This document shows, piece by piece, positions 29,626-38,707 of a stretch of DNA of 64,000 nucleotides (position 1 is the first letter of the stretch; each line of letters starts with the position of its first letter). This DNA comes from Butyrivibrio sp. (GTDB lineage: Bacteria; Bacillota; Clostridia; Lachnospirales; Lachnospiraceae). A model generated the notes under the pieces. It ran no database searches. It saw only the letters and a program-made list of their open reading frames with translations, and was not told where the DNA came from. The DNA lies in assembly GCA_015056625.1 (NCBI GenBank), contig SVFY01000006.1, forward strand, positions 62,001 to 126,000. The letters run 5' to 3'. Made by a program: the position numbers and the translations under genes.

Positions 29626-30315
29626 ATGAGCAGAATACTTATTGTTGAGGATGAAGAGGCGATCGCTGACCTTGAGAAGGACTATCTCGAGCTTAGTGAT
29701 TTTGAAGTAACTATTGAGAATACTGGGGATGCTGGTCTTGCCACAGCGCTTGCTGAGGACTTTGACCTTATCATCCTTGATCTCATGCTTCCAGGAATGG
29801 ATGGATTTGAGGTCTGCAAGCACATCAGGGAAAAGAAAGATGTGCCGATCCTTATGGTATCAGCTAAGAAGGATGATATCGACAAGATAAGAGGCCTTGG
29901 TCTTGGAGCTGATGATTACATCACCAAGCCATTCAGCCCATCTGAGCTGGTTGCAAGAGTTAAGGCCCACATGGCAAGATACTCAAGACTTGTTGGATCA
30001 GGTCATGAGAACAATGACTTTGTAGAGATCCGTGGTCTTAAGATCGACAAGACTGCCAGAAGAGTATATGTTGACGATCAGGAAAAGAGCTTCACAACCA
30101 AGGAGTTTGATCTTCTTACTTTCCTTGCAGAGAATCCAAACCACGTATTCACCAAGGAAGAGCTCTTTAGAAAGATCTGGAACATGGATTCCATCGGTGA
30201 TATCGCAACTGTAACAGTTCATATCAAGAAGATCCGTGAGAAGATCGAATATGATACCTCTAATCCACAGTACATTGAGACAATCTGGGGCGTAGGTTAC
30301 AGATTCAAGGTTTGA
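29626..30315 (+). CDS. OmpR/PhoB-family response regulator
   Basis: Partner of the kinase just upstream, 229 residues. The receiver domain has the acidic pair VEDEE, phospho-acceptor Asp in LIILDLMLPGMDG near residue 52, the Thr/Ser switch in ILMVSAKKD and the Lys in YITKPFSP. A winged-helix DNA-binding domain fills the C-terminus (TTKEFDLLTFLAENPNHVFT, ending YIETIWGVGYRFK). GAGAGGG precedes the ATG. The rluA-family gene begins just after its stop and may be cotranscribed. Confidence 0.95.
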   Translation: MSRILIVEDEEAIADLEKDYLELSDFEVTIENTGDAGLATALAEDFDLIILDLMLPGMDGFEVCKHIREKKDVPILMVSAKKDDIDKIRGLGLGADDYITKPFSPSELVARVKAHMARYSRLVGSGHENNDFVEIRGLKIDKTARRVYVDDQEKSFTTKEFDLLTFLAENPNHVFTKEELFRKIWNMDSIGDIATVTVHIKKIREKIEYDTSNPQYIETIWGVGYRFKV

Positions 30316-30316
30316 T

Positions 30317-31096
30317 ATGGGTGAAACTATAAGAGTTATCTATGAGGATCAGGACCTGCTCGTATGCCACAAGGCTGCTGGAATGGCAACTGAGGGGGCA
30401 AGAGCAGGAAGACTTGACCTTATAAGCGCAGCAAGGAATTACCTTGCCCGCAAAAATAGAGAAGACGATAAAGGGCGGCAAAGAAATTTGCCGCCCTATG
30501 TTGCTACTATAAACAGGCTTGATCAGGCTGTTGAAGGCGTTATTGTCCTTGCCAAAAACAAGAAGGCGGCTTCTGACCTTGCGCAGCAGATAAAAAACAA
30601 AAGCGCAAGTAAGTACTACTATGCCCTGTGCATGGGGCAGCTTCCCGAAAGGAAGGGAAGGCTTAAGGACTTTGTCATAAGGCGCGAGGATACTGGTCTT
30701 GCCCAGGTTATAAGTGAAAACGAAAAAGACTCTTTTAAAGATGGCACAGTCACTTTGTTATCTTCAGAAAAAGTAAGGCTGATTGGCGGAGACGTAAAAA
30801 GCGCAGAACTTGAGTATGAAGTTGTTTCTGAAAATGAAAAGAGTACACTTCTTAGAGTGCACCTATTAACGGGGCGCTTTCATCAGATCAGGGTTCAGCT
30901 GTCACACTCAGGCCACCCGATACTTGGCGATAGCAAGTACGCAAGCGCAGAGAGCATGAGCCTTTCTAAGGAGCTTGGTATAGAGAATGTGTGCCTTGCG
31001 GCCTATAAGTATGGCATCAGGCATCCGGGCACCAGAAAAAATGTAGAGTTTGAGATAATACCGGACAATCAGGCAATAAGAGATATGTTGCCATGA
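30317..31096 (+). CDS. RluA-family pseudouridine synthase
   Basis: RNA pseudouridine synthase of 259 residues without an S4 domain. The catalytic motif is INRLDQAVEGVIVLAK near residue 74 with Asp as nucleophile; the usual HRLD is NRLD. The second core motif is LTGRFHQIRVQLSHSGHPILGD near 194-214. It is closest in layout to the short RluA type that modifies rRNA or tRNA, but the target cannot be told. A perfect 11-bp hairpin with a GAAA loop lies inside the gene at 30472-30497. Confidence 0.88.
   Translation: MGETIRVIYEDQDLLVCHKAAGMATEGARAGRLDLISAARNYLARKNREDDKGRQRNLPPYVATINRLDQAVEGVIVLAKNKKAASDLAQQIKNKSASKYYYALCMGQLPERKGRLKDFVIRREDTGLAQVISENEKDSFKDGTVTLLSSEKVRLIGGDVKSAELEYEVVSENEKSTLLRVHLLTGRFHQIRVQLSHSGHPILGDSKYASAESMSLSKELGIENVCLAAYKYGIRHPGTRKNVEFEIIPDNQAIRDMLP
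30472..30497 (+). repeat. Perfect 11-bp hairpin with GAAA tetraloop inside the pseudouridine synthase gene
   Basis: AGGGCGGCAAA (30472-30482), GAAA (30483-30486), TTTGCCGCCCT (30487-30497). It encodes part of a charged loop (KGRQRNLPP) between the N-terminal strands and the catalytic motif. Confidence 0.85.
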
Positions 31097-31108
31097 CAGG
31101 GAGATGGA

Positions 31109-32539
31109 ATGCTTTCTAAATACCTAAGATATGGTTATCTGATCATAATATGCACTATCCTCCCATTGTACATGGCGCGTGGGTACTATGAGCTTGGGGA
31201 GAGTAAGGCTGTAGCTTATATAGTGATCAGCCTTATCTCTGCCCTTCTTTTTTTGCTCATTGAGAACAGGAACTTCTTTAAGTCTGGGAAGATTCCTTCC
31301 CTGCTTTCCTATGCCCTTTTGGCATTTCTTTTTTCAAATGTAGTAAGTTTCATTTATTCAGTAGATAAAAAGACAAGCTTCCTTGGCCTTTCGGGCTGGA
31401 GAAACGGGCTTCTTACAATTTTCCTTTGCATCTTTTTCTTCTATGTGTTCTACGAAGAAGAGAGACTAAGCGGCTATTTGATAGCGATGGTCCTCATAAC
31501 ACCTTTTTTGGAGAGCATTCTCGTAATCCTTAACAGATTTGACGTTTATCCCTTTGAGATATATGGCAAAAACTCAGCTTTTGTGGCAACCATAGGCAAC
31601 ATCAACTGGCTTATTGGCTATATGTCAGTATTTGTGCCACTTGGCATCGGATTGTGTTACACACGAAAGCTCTTTTCAAAAGAGTTTTTTCTGCTCTCCG
31701 GGTACGATCTTGTTCTTCTGACAGCGCTGATGCTTCAGGGAAGTGACAGTGCAGCCCTGGTATTATCTTCAACCTTCGTGGTTTTATTATTCTTTGCCAT
31801 AGGTTCAAGAAAAGGATTCAGGAAGTACCTTGCACTTTTGTTCATTCTTGGGCTCTCCATGGAGATCGCCCTTGTTATCTACTCTTTTTACAGGGAGAGA
31901 TACGTATATGAAGACAATCTCCTTCTTTCTGTATGCAGCCTCCATACAGGGATAATACTCATGGCCTTCGTGTTTTTTATGTTCTGCATATCAAGGCTCT
32001 TTGAGCTTTTGGGATTTCATTTTATGGAAAAAACATATCGCTATATTGCAGGATTTATCGTTGCGATAATTCTTTTGACAGGAGCAGTCTATGTCATTAA
32101 AGCCTTTGACCTTACCATGGGAAATGGAAGAGGCCTTATCTACAGCATGTCCCTTGAAATGTTTGGCAGGATGGATCCTCTAAGAAGGCTGTTTGGCACA
32201 GGGCAGGACTGCTTTTGCGCCTATGCATATTCTGACATAGAGACTGCTGATTCCCTTCTTAACATCTTTGGAGGCAGCATCCTTACAAATGCCCACTGCG
32301 CTCCACTTACAATTCTCATTGAGAGGGGCTTCTTTGGTCTTTCAACCTATGTTCTGCTCATCTATGCCTTTGCAAAAGAGATCCTTGCAAAAAGAAATAA
32401 GCACGCAGGTGTTATCTGCGCGCTTATCTTAGCATCATATTTAGTTAATAGTTTTGTCTCTTTTGACCTGGTGATCTCAATGCCATATCTGTTTATGGCT
32501 CTGGCCATGGGCCTGTCTTACAAAGAGATCAGTTATTAA
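31109..32539 (+). CDS. Polytopic membrane protein, O-antigen ligase/polymerase-like
   Basis: The 476-residue protein has about eleven to twelve membrane segments. The large loop before the last helices contains GNGRGLIYSMSLEMFGRMDP and LFGTGQDCF, a pattern seen in O-antigen ligase and Wzy-type proteins (R/G-rich loop, then GxG). It may polymerise or transfer a surface glycan. It follows the pseudouridine synthase after 12 bases and its 3' end overlaps the convergent hypothetical gene by 11 bases. Confidence 0.7.
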   Translation: MLSKYLRYGYLIIICTILPLYMARGYYELGESKAVAYIVISLISALLFLLIENRNFFKSGKIPSLLSYALLAFLFSNVVSFIYSVDKKTSFLGLSGWRNGLLTIFLCIFFFYVFYEEERLSGYLIAMVLITPFLESILVILNRFDVYPFEIYGKNSAFVATIGNINWLIGYMSVFVPLGIGLCYTRKLFSKEFFLLSGYDLVLLTALMLQGSDSAALVLSSTFVVLLFFAIGSRKGFRKYLALLFILGLSMEIALVIYSFYRERYVYEDNLLLSVCSLHTGIILMAFVFFMFCISRLFELLGFHFMEKTYRYIAGFIVAIILLTGAVYVIKAFDLTMGNGRGLIYSMSLEMFGRMDPLRRLFGTGQDCFCAYAYSDIETADSLLNIFGGSILTNAHCAPLTILIERGFFGLSTYVLLIYAFAKEILAKRNKHAGVICALILASYLVNSFVSFDLVISMPYLFMALAMGLSYKEISY

Positions 32540-33017
32540 AATCTGGAACAGGGATGGACTCGTCCAGCTCATGGAAGAAGGTTCTGGTCCTTACAAGGCC
32601 AGCCTTGGCATCCTTGTACTCGTACAAAAAGCGTTCGCTTATGTTTTCTTCCCCATACATCTGAACACGACCTGCGTAGGCATTAAGCACGGAAACGTAG
32701 TGTTTGTCCTGGTTGAACACGTTGAAGATCTCATCTTTTCTTCTTCTTGGATGCTTGCCTGCGAACTTTCTGATGTCCAGCTGAAGGTCTACAGCAAGAG
32801 CCCTTTCTCTTTTTCGCACGCTGTGAAGAAGCTCTGAATACTGGTCTTCATCGATCTTCTCAAACATGTCTGTGAACTCCAGGCAGCAGGCATTGTCCGG
32901 AAGGCGGAGTCTTACCCTGTCCTGTCCATAGATGTCCTCAATTTCCGCTACAACTGCTGGATCAAGCGGTTTGCCGCTGTAATCCAAAATTATAACCTTG
33001 TCCCCAATTTTGTACAT
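32529..33017 (-). CDS. Hypothetical protein, 162 residues
   Basis: No family recognised. The N-terminal 55 residues (MYKIGDKVIILDYSGKPLDP, then VRLRLPDNACCLEFTDMF) look like a small SH3/KOW-like beta barrel. The rest is charged and helical, with AGKHPRRRKDEIFNVFNQDKH. There is no signal or membrane segment. The ATG at 33017 has AGGAGG five bases upstream, so the gene is probably real and expressed. Confidence 0.7.
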   Translation of the reverse strand: MYKIGDKVIILDYSGKPLDPAVVAEIEDIYGQDRVRLRLPDNACCLEFTDMFEKIDEDQYSELLHSVRKRERALAVDLQLDIRKFAGKHPRRRKDEIFNVFNQDKHYVSVLNAYAGRVQMYGEENISERFLYEYKDAKAGLVRTRTFFHELDESIPVPDFNN

Positions 33018-33168
33018 AAACACCTCCTGAAATGGATGTTCCTTCTACTAATATCATACCATATATCGTTATATTTTTTCTTAATAGTTGTTTTAAGTTA
33101 TTTTTAGGTAGCCTATTTAGAATGACATCATAAGATAAAACAACAGGGCACAATAAAGGAGAAAACAA

Positions 33169-33942
33169 ATGGCAGGATTTAAGGATGTGTTTCAGAGAAT
33201 AGAAGTAAAATATCTGCTATCCGATAGGCAGTATACCGAGCTACTTAAGAGGCTGGAAAATATGGCAGCCATCGACAGCTACGGAAAGACGTCTATCTTA
33301 AACATATATTTTGATACTCCGGATTTTAAGCTGATCGAAAGATCCCTCGAAAAGCCGGTATACAAAGAGAAGCTGAGACTTCGCACCTATGGCGTAGCTT
33401 CTGACGACACAAACGCCTTCATAGAGATAAAGAAAAAGTACAAGGGCGTTGTCTATAAAAGAAGGATCAACATGCCATATAAAGAGGCCATGGATTATCT
33501 CACCAGGGACAAGGAGCTAAAGGAAAGATCACAGATATCTGATGAGATCGATTACTTCAAACATTTCTATAAGGGCTTAAGACCAGCAATGGCAATATCC
33601 TACGACCGCATAGCAATGGCAGGTATCGAAGACCCTGACCTTCGTATCACCTTTGATGAAAACATCAGATGGAGAACGGAGAATCTAAGCCTCACTGAAG
33701 GAAATGTGGGAAAAGACATCCTTCTTCCAGGCCAGCACCTTATGGAGCTTAAGATTGCGGGAGCCATGTCAATGGAGCTTGCAAGGATCCTGGATGAACT
33801 GGAGATCAGAAAGACTTCTTTTTCAAAATATGGAAGAGGCTACATGGAATACATGTATGGCCAGACAAATGAAATGGCAATGAATGGAACAACACCTGAA
33901 GAAATGGACAACAATATTGTTTCCTTTCGCAAGGCAGTATAA
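33169..33942 (+). CDS. VTC-domain (polyphosphate polymerase-like) protein
   Basis: The 257-residue protein matches the VTC catalytic tunnel domain, known from yeast polyphosphate synthesis. Signature pieces are RIEVKYLLSDRQY at the N-terminus, KEKLRLRTYG, AFIEIKKKYKGVVYKRRINM, SYDRIAMAG, DLRITFDENIRWR and the final LMELKIAGAMSMELARILDE, which together supply the basic and acidic tunnel residues. It is paired with a DUF4956 membrane protein 24 bases downstream. Whether it makes polyphosphate, or another product in bacteria, is not known. Confidence 0.88.
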   Translation: MAGFKDVFQRIEVKYLLSDRQYTELLKRLENMAAIDSYGKTSILNIYFDTPDFKLIERSLEKPVYKEKLRLRTYGVASDDTNAFIEIKKKYKGVVYKRRINMPYKEAMDYLTRDKELKERSQISDEIDYFKHFYKGLRPAMAISYDRIAMAGIEDPDLRITFDENIRWRTENLSLTEGNVGKDILLPGQHLMELKIAGAMSMELARILDELEIRKTSFSKYGRGYMEYMYGQTNEMAMNGTTPEEMDNNIVSFRKAV

Positions 33943-33966
33943 GGAATATAAAGGAGATTATAAAAA

Positions 33967-34659
33967 ATGGTTACTTCAACAGATTTAATTTTTGGATCCA
34001 TCATGGCAAATGGCACTATCACAGGAACAGCGTTTTTAATTGCAACACTTTGCTCTATCGTAATTGGCGTATTTATCGCTTTCATGTACACAATAAAAAA
34101 CAGCTATTCAAAGAGCTACATCATCACACTGGCGCTTCTTCCAGCGATCGTACAGGTTGTTATCATGCTTGTAAATGGTAATATCGGCGCAGGAGTTGCA
34201 GTTGCAGGAGCATTTTCACTTGTAAGATTCAGATCAGCACCTGGTTCAGGAAAAGAGATAACCAGCATTTTCCTTGCTATGGCAGTTGGCCTTGCAACAG
34301 GAATGGGCTACATTGGAATAGCAGCTCTTTTCGCAGTGATCATTACTGTAGCAAATCTGATCCTCTCAAATGTGAGCTTTGGAAACGGCGCAAACGAAGA
34401 AAAGACCCTCAAGATAACGGTTCCTGAAGGCCTTGATTTTGAAGGTATTTTCGATGATATTTTTGAAAGATATACAACAAAGGCTGATCTTGTGGAAGTA
34501 AAGACATCAGGTATGGGAAGCCTTTACAAGCTCAATTATTCTGTAGTCCTTAGAAGCAAGGCTTCAACAAAGGGCATGATCGATGAGATGAGACAGCGAA
34601 ATGGAAATCTTGAGATCAGCTGTTCAAGACCTGTCGCTGTAAAATCAGAAGAGCTCTGA
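33967..34659 (+). CDS. DUF4956 membrane protein
   Basis: The 230-residue protein has four membrane segments in its first 140 residues (LIATLCSIVIGVFIAFMYT; TLALLPAIVQVVIMLVNG; then two more), with the family hallmark GAFSLVRFRSAPGSGKEITSIF between them. The C-terminal 90 residues form a soluble domain. DUF4956 genes commonly sit beside VTC genes, so the two likely form one membrane unit. The 3' end lies 3 bases from the convergent kinase gene. Confidence 0.88.
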   Translation: MVTSTDLIFGSIMANGTITGTAFLIATLCSIVIGVFIAFMYTIKNSYSKSYIITLALLPAIVQVVIMLVNGNIGAGVAVAGAFSLVRFRSAPGSGKEITSIFLAMAVGLATGMGYIGIAALFAVIITVANLILSNVSFGNGANEEKTLKITVPEGLDFEGIFDDIFERYTTKADLVEVKTSGMGSLYKLNYSVVLRSKASTKGMIDEMRQRNGNLEISCSRPVAVKSEEL

Positions 34660-34662
34660 TGA

Positions 34663-36003
34663 TTACTTTGCTGAAATTTTCTGAATGCTCTTTGGAAGAA
34701 CCTTGGGAAGAGTAACAACAAACCTGATTATATGGTCACCATCCCTTAGAGCCTCAATATCTCCGCCGTGGGACTGGGCAATTGCACGGGCTACTGATAG
34801 TCCGATGCCGTAGCCTCCAGTTTCACGGCTTCTTGATGAATCGGCCCTGTAGAAGCGGTCGAACAGTCTGTCAAGATTACCCTCTGGAATGCAGTCACAG
34901 GTGTTTGATACTTCAAGCACTATGTTCTTATCTTTTGTCAGGATCACATGAATGCTGCCATTTTCTGAAGAATACTTCATGGCATTATCCAGAAGAAGAG
35001 AAGATAGCTGCACGATGGAGTTCTTATCGCCAGTGATGTGAATTCCCTCTTCAATATCCATTTTATATTTTTTGTTTTTGGACTCTGCGATGGCTTCAAA
35101 GGACTCTGAAGTCTCTTTTACTGCGGCACTCATATCGAAATCAGAAAAGACAACATGCATGCGCTCCTCGTCCATGCGGGAGAGGGTGAGCATGTTTTTT
35201 ACTAGGGAATTCATCCTCTTTATCTGATTTTTTATGCTGCCAGTCCACTCGCTCTTTCCGGATTCAAGCTCAAGGACGTCTACATTTGCTGAGATGACTG
35301 CAAGGGGGGTTTTCAGCTCATGGCCTGCATCAGTGATGAAGCGCTTTTGCTTTTCCAGGGATTCAACAACAGGAGCAACTGCCTGGCCTGAGAAAAGAAA
35401 TACCAGGATGAACATAGCTATCAGAGCAAAGGCGCCAATCAGCAGCGACTGACCAAGTAGTTTATAGGCGCTTATCATCTGAGAACTAAGATCGATGAAA
35501 ACTATGATCTTAGACGAGTCATCGAGAGTTTTACTCTTGTATCTGTAGGAGTGATAAAAGCCCCGCTCTTTTCCTGATGCATAGACAGCCTTGGCATATT
35601 CAGAGGCATTTTCCTCTGTGATAAAAGCCACATGCCTTGTGTCTGTTTCTGTCACATTTCCCGATGAGTCAAAGGTTACAAAGAAGTACCTTGCCATATA
35701 AGGCATCTCTGCTGACTTTGCGTTGTTAAGACGTCCAAGGGCAAAGGGATCTCCTGGATTGTGGAAAGGGTCCTTTCCAGGGGTAAATGGCTCATCCTGA
35801 TCATTCTCCTGATCGCGGAATTCCTCCTTTAACATGCCAGGGAAGTATCCGCCATTATCACACAGGATGTTCAGAAGATTATCAGCATCATTGACCATCT
35901 GGAAGAGGTTAACAAGGTTGATAACGGCGATCATTATTACCAGAATAAGAAGAAGGGATAATGTAGCGGTTATTACGAACTTTTTTCTAAGTTTTTTGAC
36001 CAT
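34663..36003 (-). CDS. Membrane sensor histidine kinase
   Basis: Sensor kinase of 446 residues. TM1 is at about 10-35 (ATLSLLLILVIMIAVINLV), followed by an extracellular region rich in Asp/Pro (DQDEPFTPGKDPFHNPGDPF), then TM2 near 185-207. There is no clear HAMP domain. The H-box is ITDAGHELKTPLAV, the N box has LLDNAMKYSSENG and the G box GGYGIGLSVARAI. It is the second gene of a regulator-kinase pair, 14 bases after the regulator. The DPF-rich stretch may bind a cation, but that is only a guess. Confidence 0.92.
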   Translation of the reverse strand: MVKKLRKKFVITATLSLLLILVIMIAVINLVNLFQMVNDADNLLNILCDNGGYFPGMLKEEFRDQENDQDEPFTPGKDPFHNPGDPFALGRLNNAKSAEMPYMARYFFVTFDSSGNVTETDTRHVAFITEENASEYAKAVYASGKERGFYHSYRYKSKTLDDSSKIIVFIDLSSQMISAYKLLGQSLLIGAFALIAMFILVFLFSGQAVAPVVESLEKQKRFITDAGHELKTPLAVISANVDVLELESGKSEWTGSIKNQIKRMNSLVKNMLTLSRMDEERMHVVFSDFDMSAAVKETSESFEAIAESKNKKYKMDIEEGIHITGDKNSIVQLSSLLLDNAMKYSSENGSIHVILTKDKNIVLEVSNTCDCIPEGNLDRLFDRFYRADSSRSRETGGYGIGLSVARAIAQSHGGDIEALRDGDHIIRFVVTLPKVLPKSIQKISAK

Positions 36004-36017
36004 TTATGATACCTCAT

Positions 36018-36695
36018 TTATGATGGAAGCTCATTTATTGAATAGCCGACGCCTCTTGAAGCCTTGATCTCGCAGGTTGCATCAAGGGATGTCAGTTTTT
36101 TTCTAAGGTTTGAGATGTATACCCACACAACGTTGACGTCCGCCTCGCCGTCAGCCCAGATCCTGTCCATAAAGGAATCCACAGAGATTATCCTGCCAGG
36201 AGAAGTCATCAGCATTTCCATCATCTGGAATTCCCTGCCAGATAAGTGGAGGCTCTCATGATCCGGTGTTGTAAGTTCATACCCTGAGCGGTTCAGGGTG
36301 AGATTACCACAGGTTAAGTTTGATGGAGCAAAGTCCTCTTTTCTTCTTAGCATCGCCCTTACTCTTGCAAGGAGCTCGCCCATGTCGAAGGGCTTTGGAA
36401 GGTAGTCGTCTGCTCCAAGGTCGAGACCCTTTATCCTGTCATCTACCTCGGTCTTGGCTGTAAGAAACAGCACCGGTGTTGATAAGCCCTTGTCTCGTAT
36501 CTTTTTAAGGACTTCCATTCCGTCCATGCCAGGCATCATGATGTCCAGGATTATTCCGTCGTAGTCCCCTGTCAATGCGTAGTCCAGGGCATCAGTTCCG
36601 TTATATACAGCATCCACTGTGTAATTGCTGTGTTTTAAGATGGCAACCAGGGCGTTTGACAGCTCTTTTTCATCATCAGCTAAAAGAAGCTTCAT
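36018..36695 (-). CDS. OmpR/PhoB-family response regulator
   Basis: Two-component regulator of 225 residues. The receiver has LLLADDEKEL, the phospho-acceptor in GIILDIMMPGMDGMEVL, VLFLTAKTEV and the conserved Lys in DYLPKPFDMGEL. A winged-helix DNA-binding domain follows, ending SNLRKKLTSLDATCEIKASRGVGYSI. I chose the ATG at 36695 with AGGAG seven bases upstream; an upstream frame to 36752 does not start like a receiver. It lies divergent from the DUF3810 gene. Confidence 0.95.
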   Translation of the reverse strand: MKLLLADDEKELSNALVAILKHSNYTVDAVYNGTDALDYALTGDYDGIILDIMMPGMDGMEVLKKIRDKGLSTPVLFLTAKTEVDDRIKGLDLGADDYLPKPFDMGELLARVRAMLRRKEDFAPSNLTCGNLTLNRSGYELTTPDHESLHLSGREFQMMEMLMTSPGRIISVDSFMDRIWADGEADVNVVWVYISNLRKKLTSLDATCEIKASRGVGYSINELPS

Positions 36696-36789
36696 ATGTA
36701 TTCTCCTTGCGATATAATTAGATGTAGGTAAATCCTGGATTAATTTTACCAAATCCTTGGTTCAATATCTATTTGGAAAAGAGTATGAG

Positions 36790-37914
36790 ATGAAACGATC
36801 ATATTTCTTAAAAACAGTAGTAGCGATATTGCTTGGCATCAGCGTATTATTAAATGTGGCAGCCTGGATATCCCCAGAGTTTTCGGACTTTTATACGGAC
36901 AACATCTTTCACAGGATAACTGTGCCCTATGCAAAACTTACCAGCAAGGCAAATTTTTCTGTCGGGGAGATCATGCTGATAGTCTTTACTGTTCTTATGC
37001 TGATCTTTGTCATCTGCATAATTTTGGGAGCTTTTTTGCGGATAAAGAAAGCTCTTTTCGAAAAAGAAATGGCTAAAGGCGGTCATTTCATCAGGTTCAT
37101 GGCGGTGTTTCTATCTGCAGTTTTGCTCCTTATGACCCTTAACTGCTTTATTTTGTATCACTGCAGCCCAATTGAGGTTTCAGAGGTCCACAGGGATGAT
37201 TACACTGTAAAAGAGCTTTCGATCCTCCGGGACGTAATCGTTACAAAATGTAATGAATTGTCGGAAGAGATGCCAAGGGATGATCAGGGAAATGTTATCT
37301 ATGAAGGTGACATGGCGCAGATGGCAGGAGAATCCATGGAAAAGCTCTCGGATAAGTATAAGAGGCTTGGAGGATTTTACACAACGCCCAAGAACCTTAC
37401 ATTTTCTGGCTTTATGAGCCAGCAGTACATGCAGGGCTACTACTTTCCTTTTTCCATGGAGGCCAATATCAACTCCATGATGTACATTATGAACAAGCCC
37501 TTTACCATGTGCCATGAGCTGTCTCACACCCATGGATATATCTATGAGGACGAGGCGAATTTCCTGGGATTTCTCGGGTGCATAAAGTCCGATGACCCGG
37601 TCTTTAATTACAGCGGATACTTAGGGGTTCTTGCCTATGTGAACAATGATTTCTATAACTCTGTTTCAGAGGAAGAATACAGGAGCCATGTGGCCATATC
37701 CAGGAAGGTAAAATATGACAGCCAGTTCCTTACGGATGAAGCCTGGGATGAGGTGGAAAAGAAGGCAGTCCTTGAGACTGAGACTGTCAAAAAGGCAGCA
37801 GATACCTTTATTGACACCAACCTTAAGGTCAATGGAGTATCAAGTGGAAAGGCCAGCTACAGCCATGTTGTTGGGCTTCTTCTGGACTATTACAGTGAGA
37901 ATCCGTATAATTAG
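36790..37914 (+). CDS. DUF3810 membrane metallopeptidase-like protein
   Basis: The 374-residue protein has three membrane segments near residues 7-24, 60-83 and 103-127, then a large soluble domain, probably on the outer face. That domain contains FTMCHELSHTHGYIYEDEANFLGF near residues 237-260, a HExxH-type zinc site (HELSH) followed by a Glu (EDEANF), as in gluzincin peptidases. The substrate is unknown. I chose the ATG at 36790; a TTG at 36757 would add 11 residues. It is divergent from the regulator/kinase pair and precedes a lipoprotein gene. Confidence 0.85.
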   Translation: MKRSYFLKTVVAILLGISVLLNVAAWISPEFSDFYTDNIFHRITVPYAKLTSKANFSVGEIMLIVFTVLMLIFVICIILGAFLRIKKALFEKEMAKGGHFIRFMAVFLSAVLLLMTLNCFILYHCSPIEVSEVHRDDYTVKELSILRDVIVTKCNELSEEMPRDDQGNVIYEGDMAQMAGESMEKLSDKYKRLGGFYTTPKNLTFSGFMSQQYMQGYYFPFSMEANINSMMYIMNKPFTMCHELSHTHGYIYEDEANFLGFLGCIKSDDPVFNYSGYLGVLAYVNNDFYNSVSEEEYRSHVAISRKVKYDSQFLTDEAWDEVEKKAVLETETVKKAADTFIDTNLKVNGVSSGKASYSHVVGLLLDYYSENPYN

Positions 37915-37942
37915 AGCTTGTTAAAGGTTTTTTGGAGGAACA

Positions 37943-38707
37943 ATGAGTAGAAAAAAGATATTCTTATCAATAATTACAGGAGCTCTCATGCTTTCACTTA
38001 CAGCCTGCGGACCTTCTGATGAGAAGCTTTCCGAGGCGGAGTCCGCAAGAAATATTCTTGTGGAAGCCAAAACAAACGCAGAGGAGACTTACCTTGAAAT
38101 ATCAGATGAGTCTTTAAGGAGCGCTCTTGATGAGCTTTCCCAGAAGGAAGCTGAAATAGAAGCTCTTGAGTTTAAAAAGATGAATGACAAGAAGATAGAT
38201 GAAGTCCTTCCTGAGATCAAGGAGCTTACATCAAAGTACCAGGAGCTTTTTGGAAACCTTTCAGATACTCTTAAGTCTGAGACTGAGATCAAAGAGGAAA
38301 AAGAAAAGCACACTGAGATTTCAGTGTACTTTGTAAATAAGACAGGTTTAAATCTCACAGAGATAGTCCTTCATGATCTGACTGCGGATACTTATAGTGA
38401 GAACTATCTTGGGGATGGAGTTGTTCTTGGAAACGGATATACACTCATGGGAGTATCACTTGATACCTACAAGGACAGCAGTGAGTGGGAATTTGTCGTA
38501 ACTGACGAGGCAGATACTGACCACATCTTTTCCTGCGATGACTTAGGAAGTGCATCTGGCGATGAGCAGCCAATAATTTTTACCTATGATGCTGCTTCAG
38601 GAACTGGAAAAGCAAGCTTTAAGTTGGATCAGGCAGCCGAAGAAGCTTCACAGGAAGACGCAGAAGCTTCGGCTGAAGCTTCCAAGGAAGAATCTTCAGG
38701 TAACTGA
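37943..38707 (+). CDS. Putative lipoprotein with coiled coil
   Basis: The 254-residue product has a signal peptide with lipobox LSLTAC, Cys22 being the likely lipidated residue. A long charged region of about residues 25-115 is predicted helical/coiled-coil (Glu/Lys heptads). A beta-rich domain follows (EISVYFVNKTGLNLTEIVLHDL). The C-terminal tail is Ala/Ser/Glu-rich with repeated EAS units. Function is not recognised. It lies 28 bases after the metallopeptidase and could share its transcript. Confidence 0.75.
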   Translation: MSRKKIFLSIITGALMLSLTACGPSDEKLSEAESARNILVEAKTNAEETYLEISDESLRSALDELSQKEAEIEALEFKKMNDKKIDEVLPEIKELTSKYQELFGNLSDTLKSETEIKEEKEKHTEISVYFVNKTGLNLTEIVLHDLTADTYSENYLGDGVVLGNGYTLMGVSLDTYKDSSEWEFVVTDEADTDHIFSCDDLGSASGDEQPIIFTYDAASGTGKASFKLDQAAEEASQEDAEASAEASKEESSGN

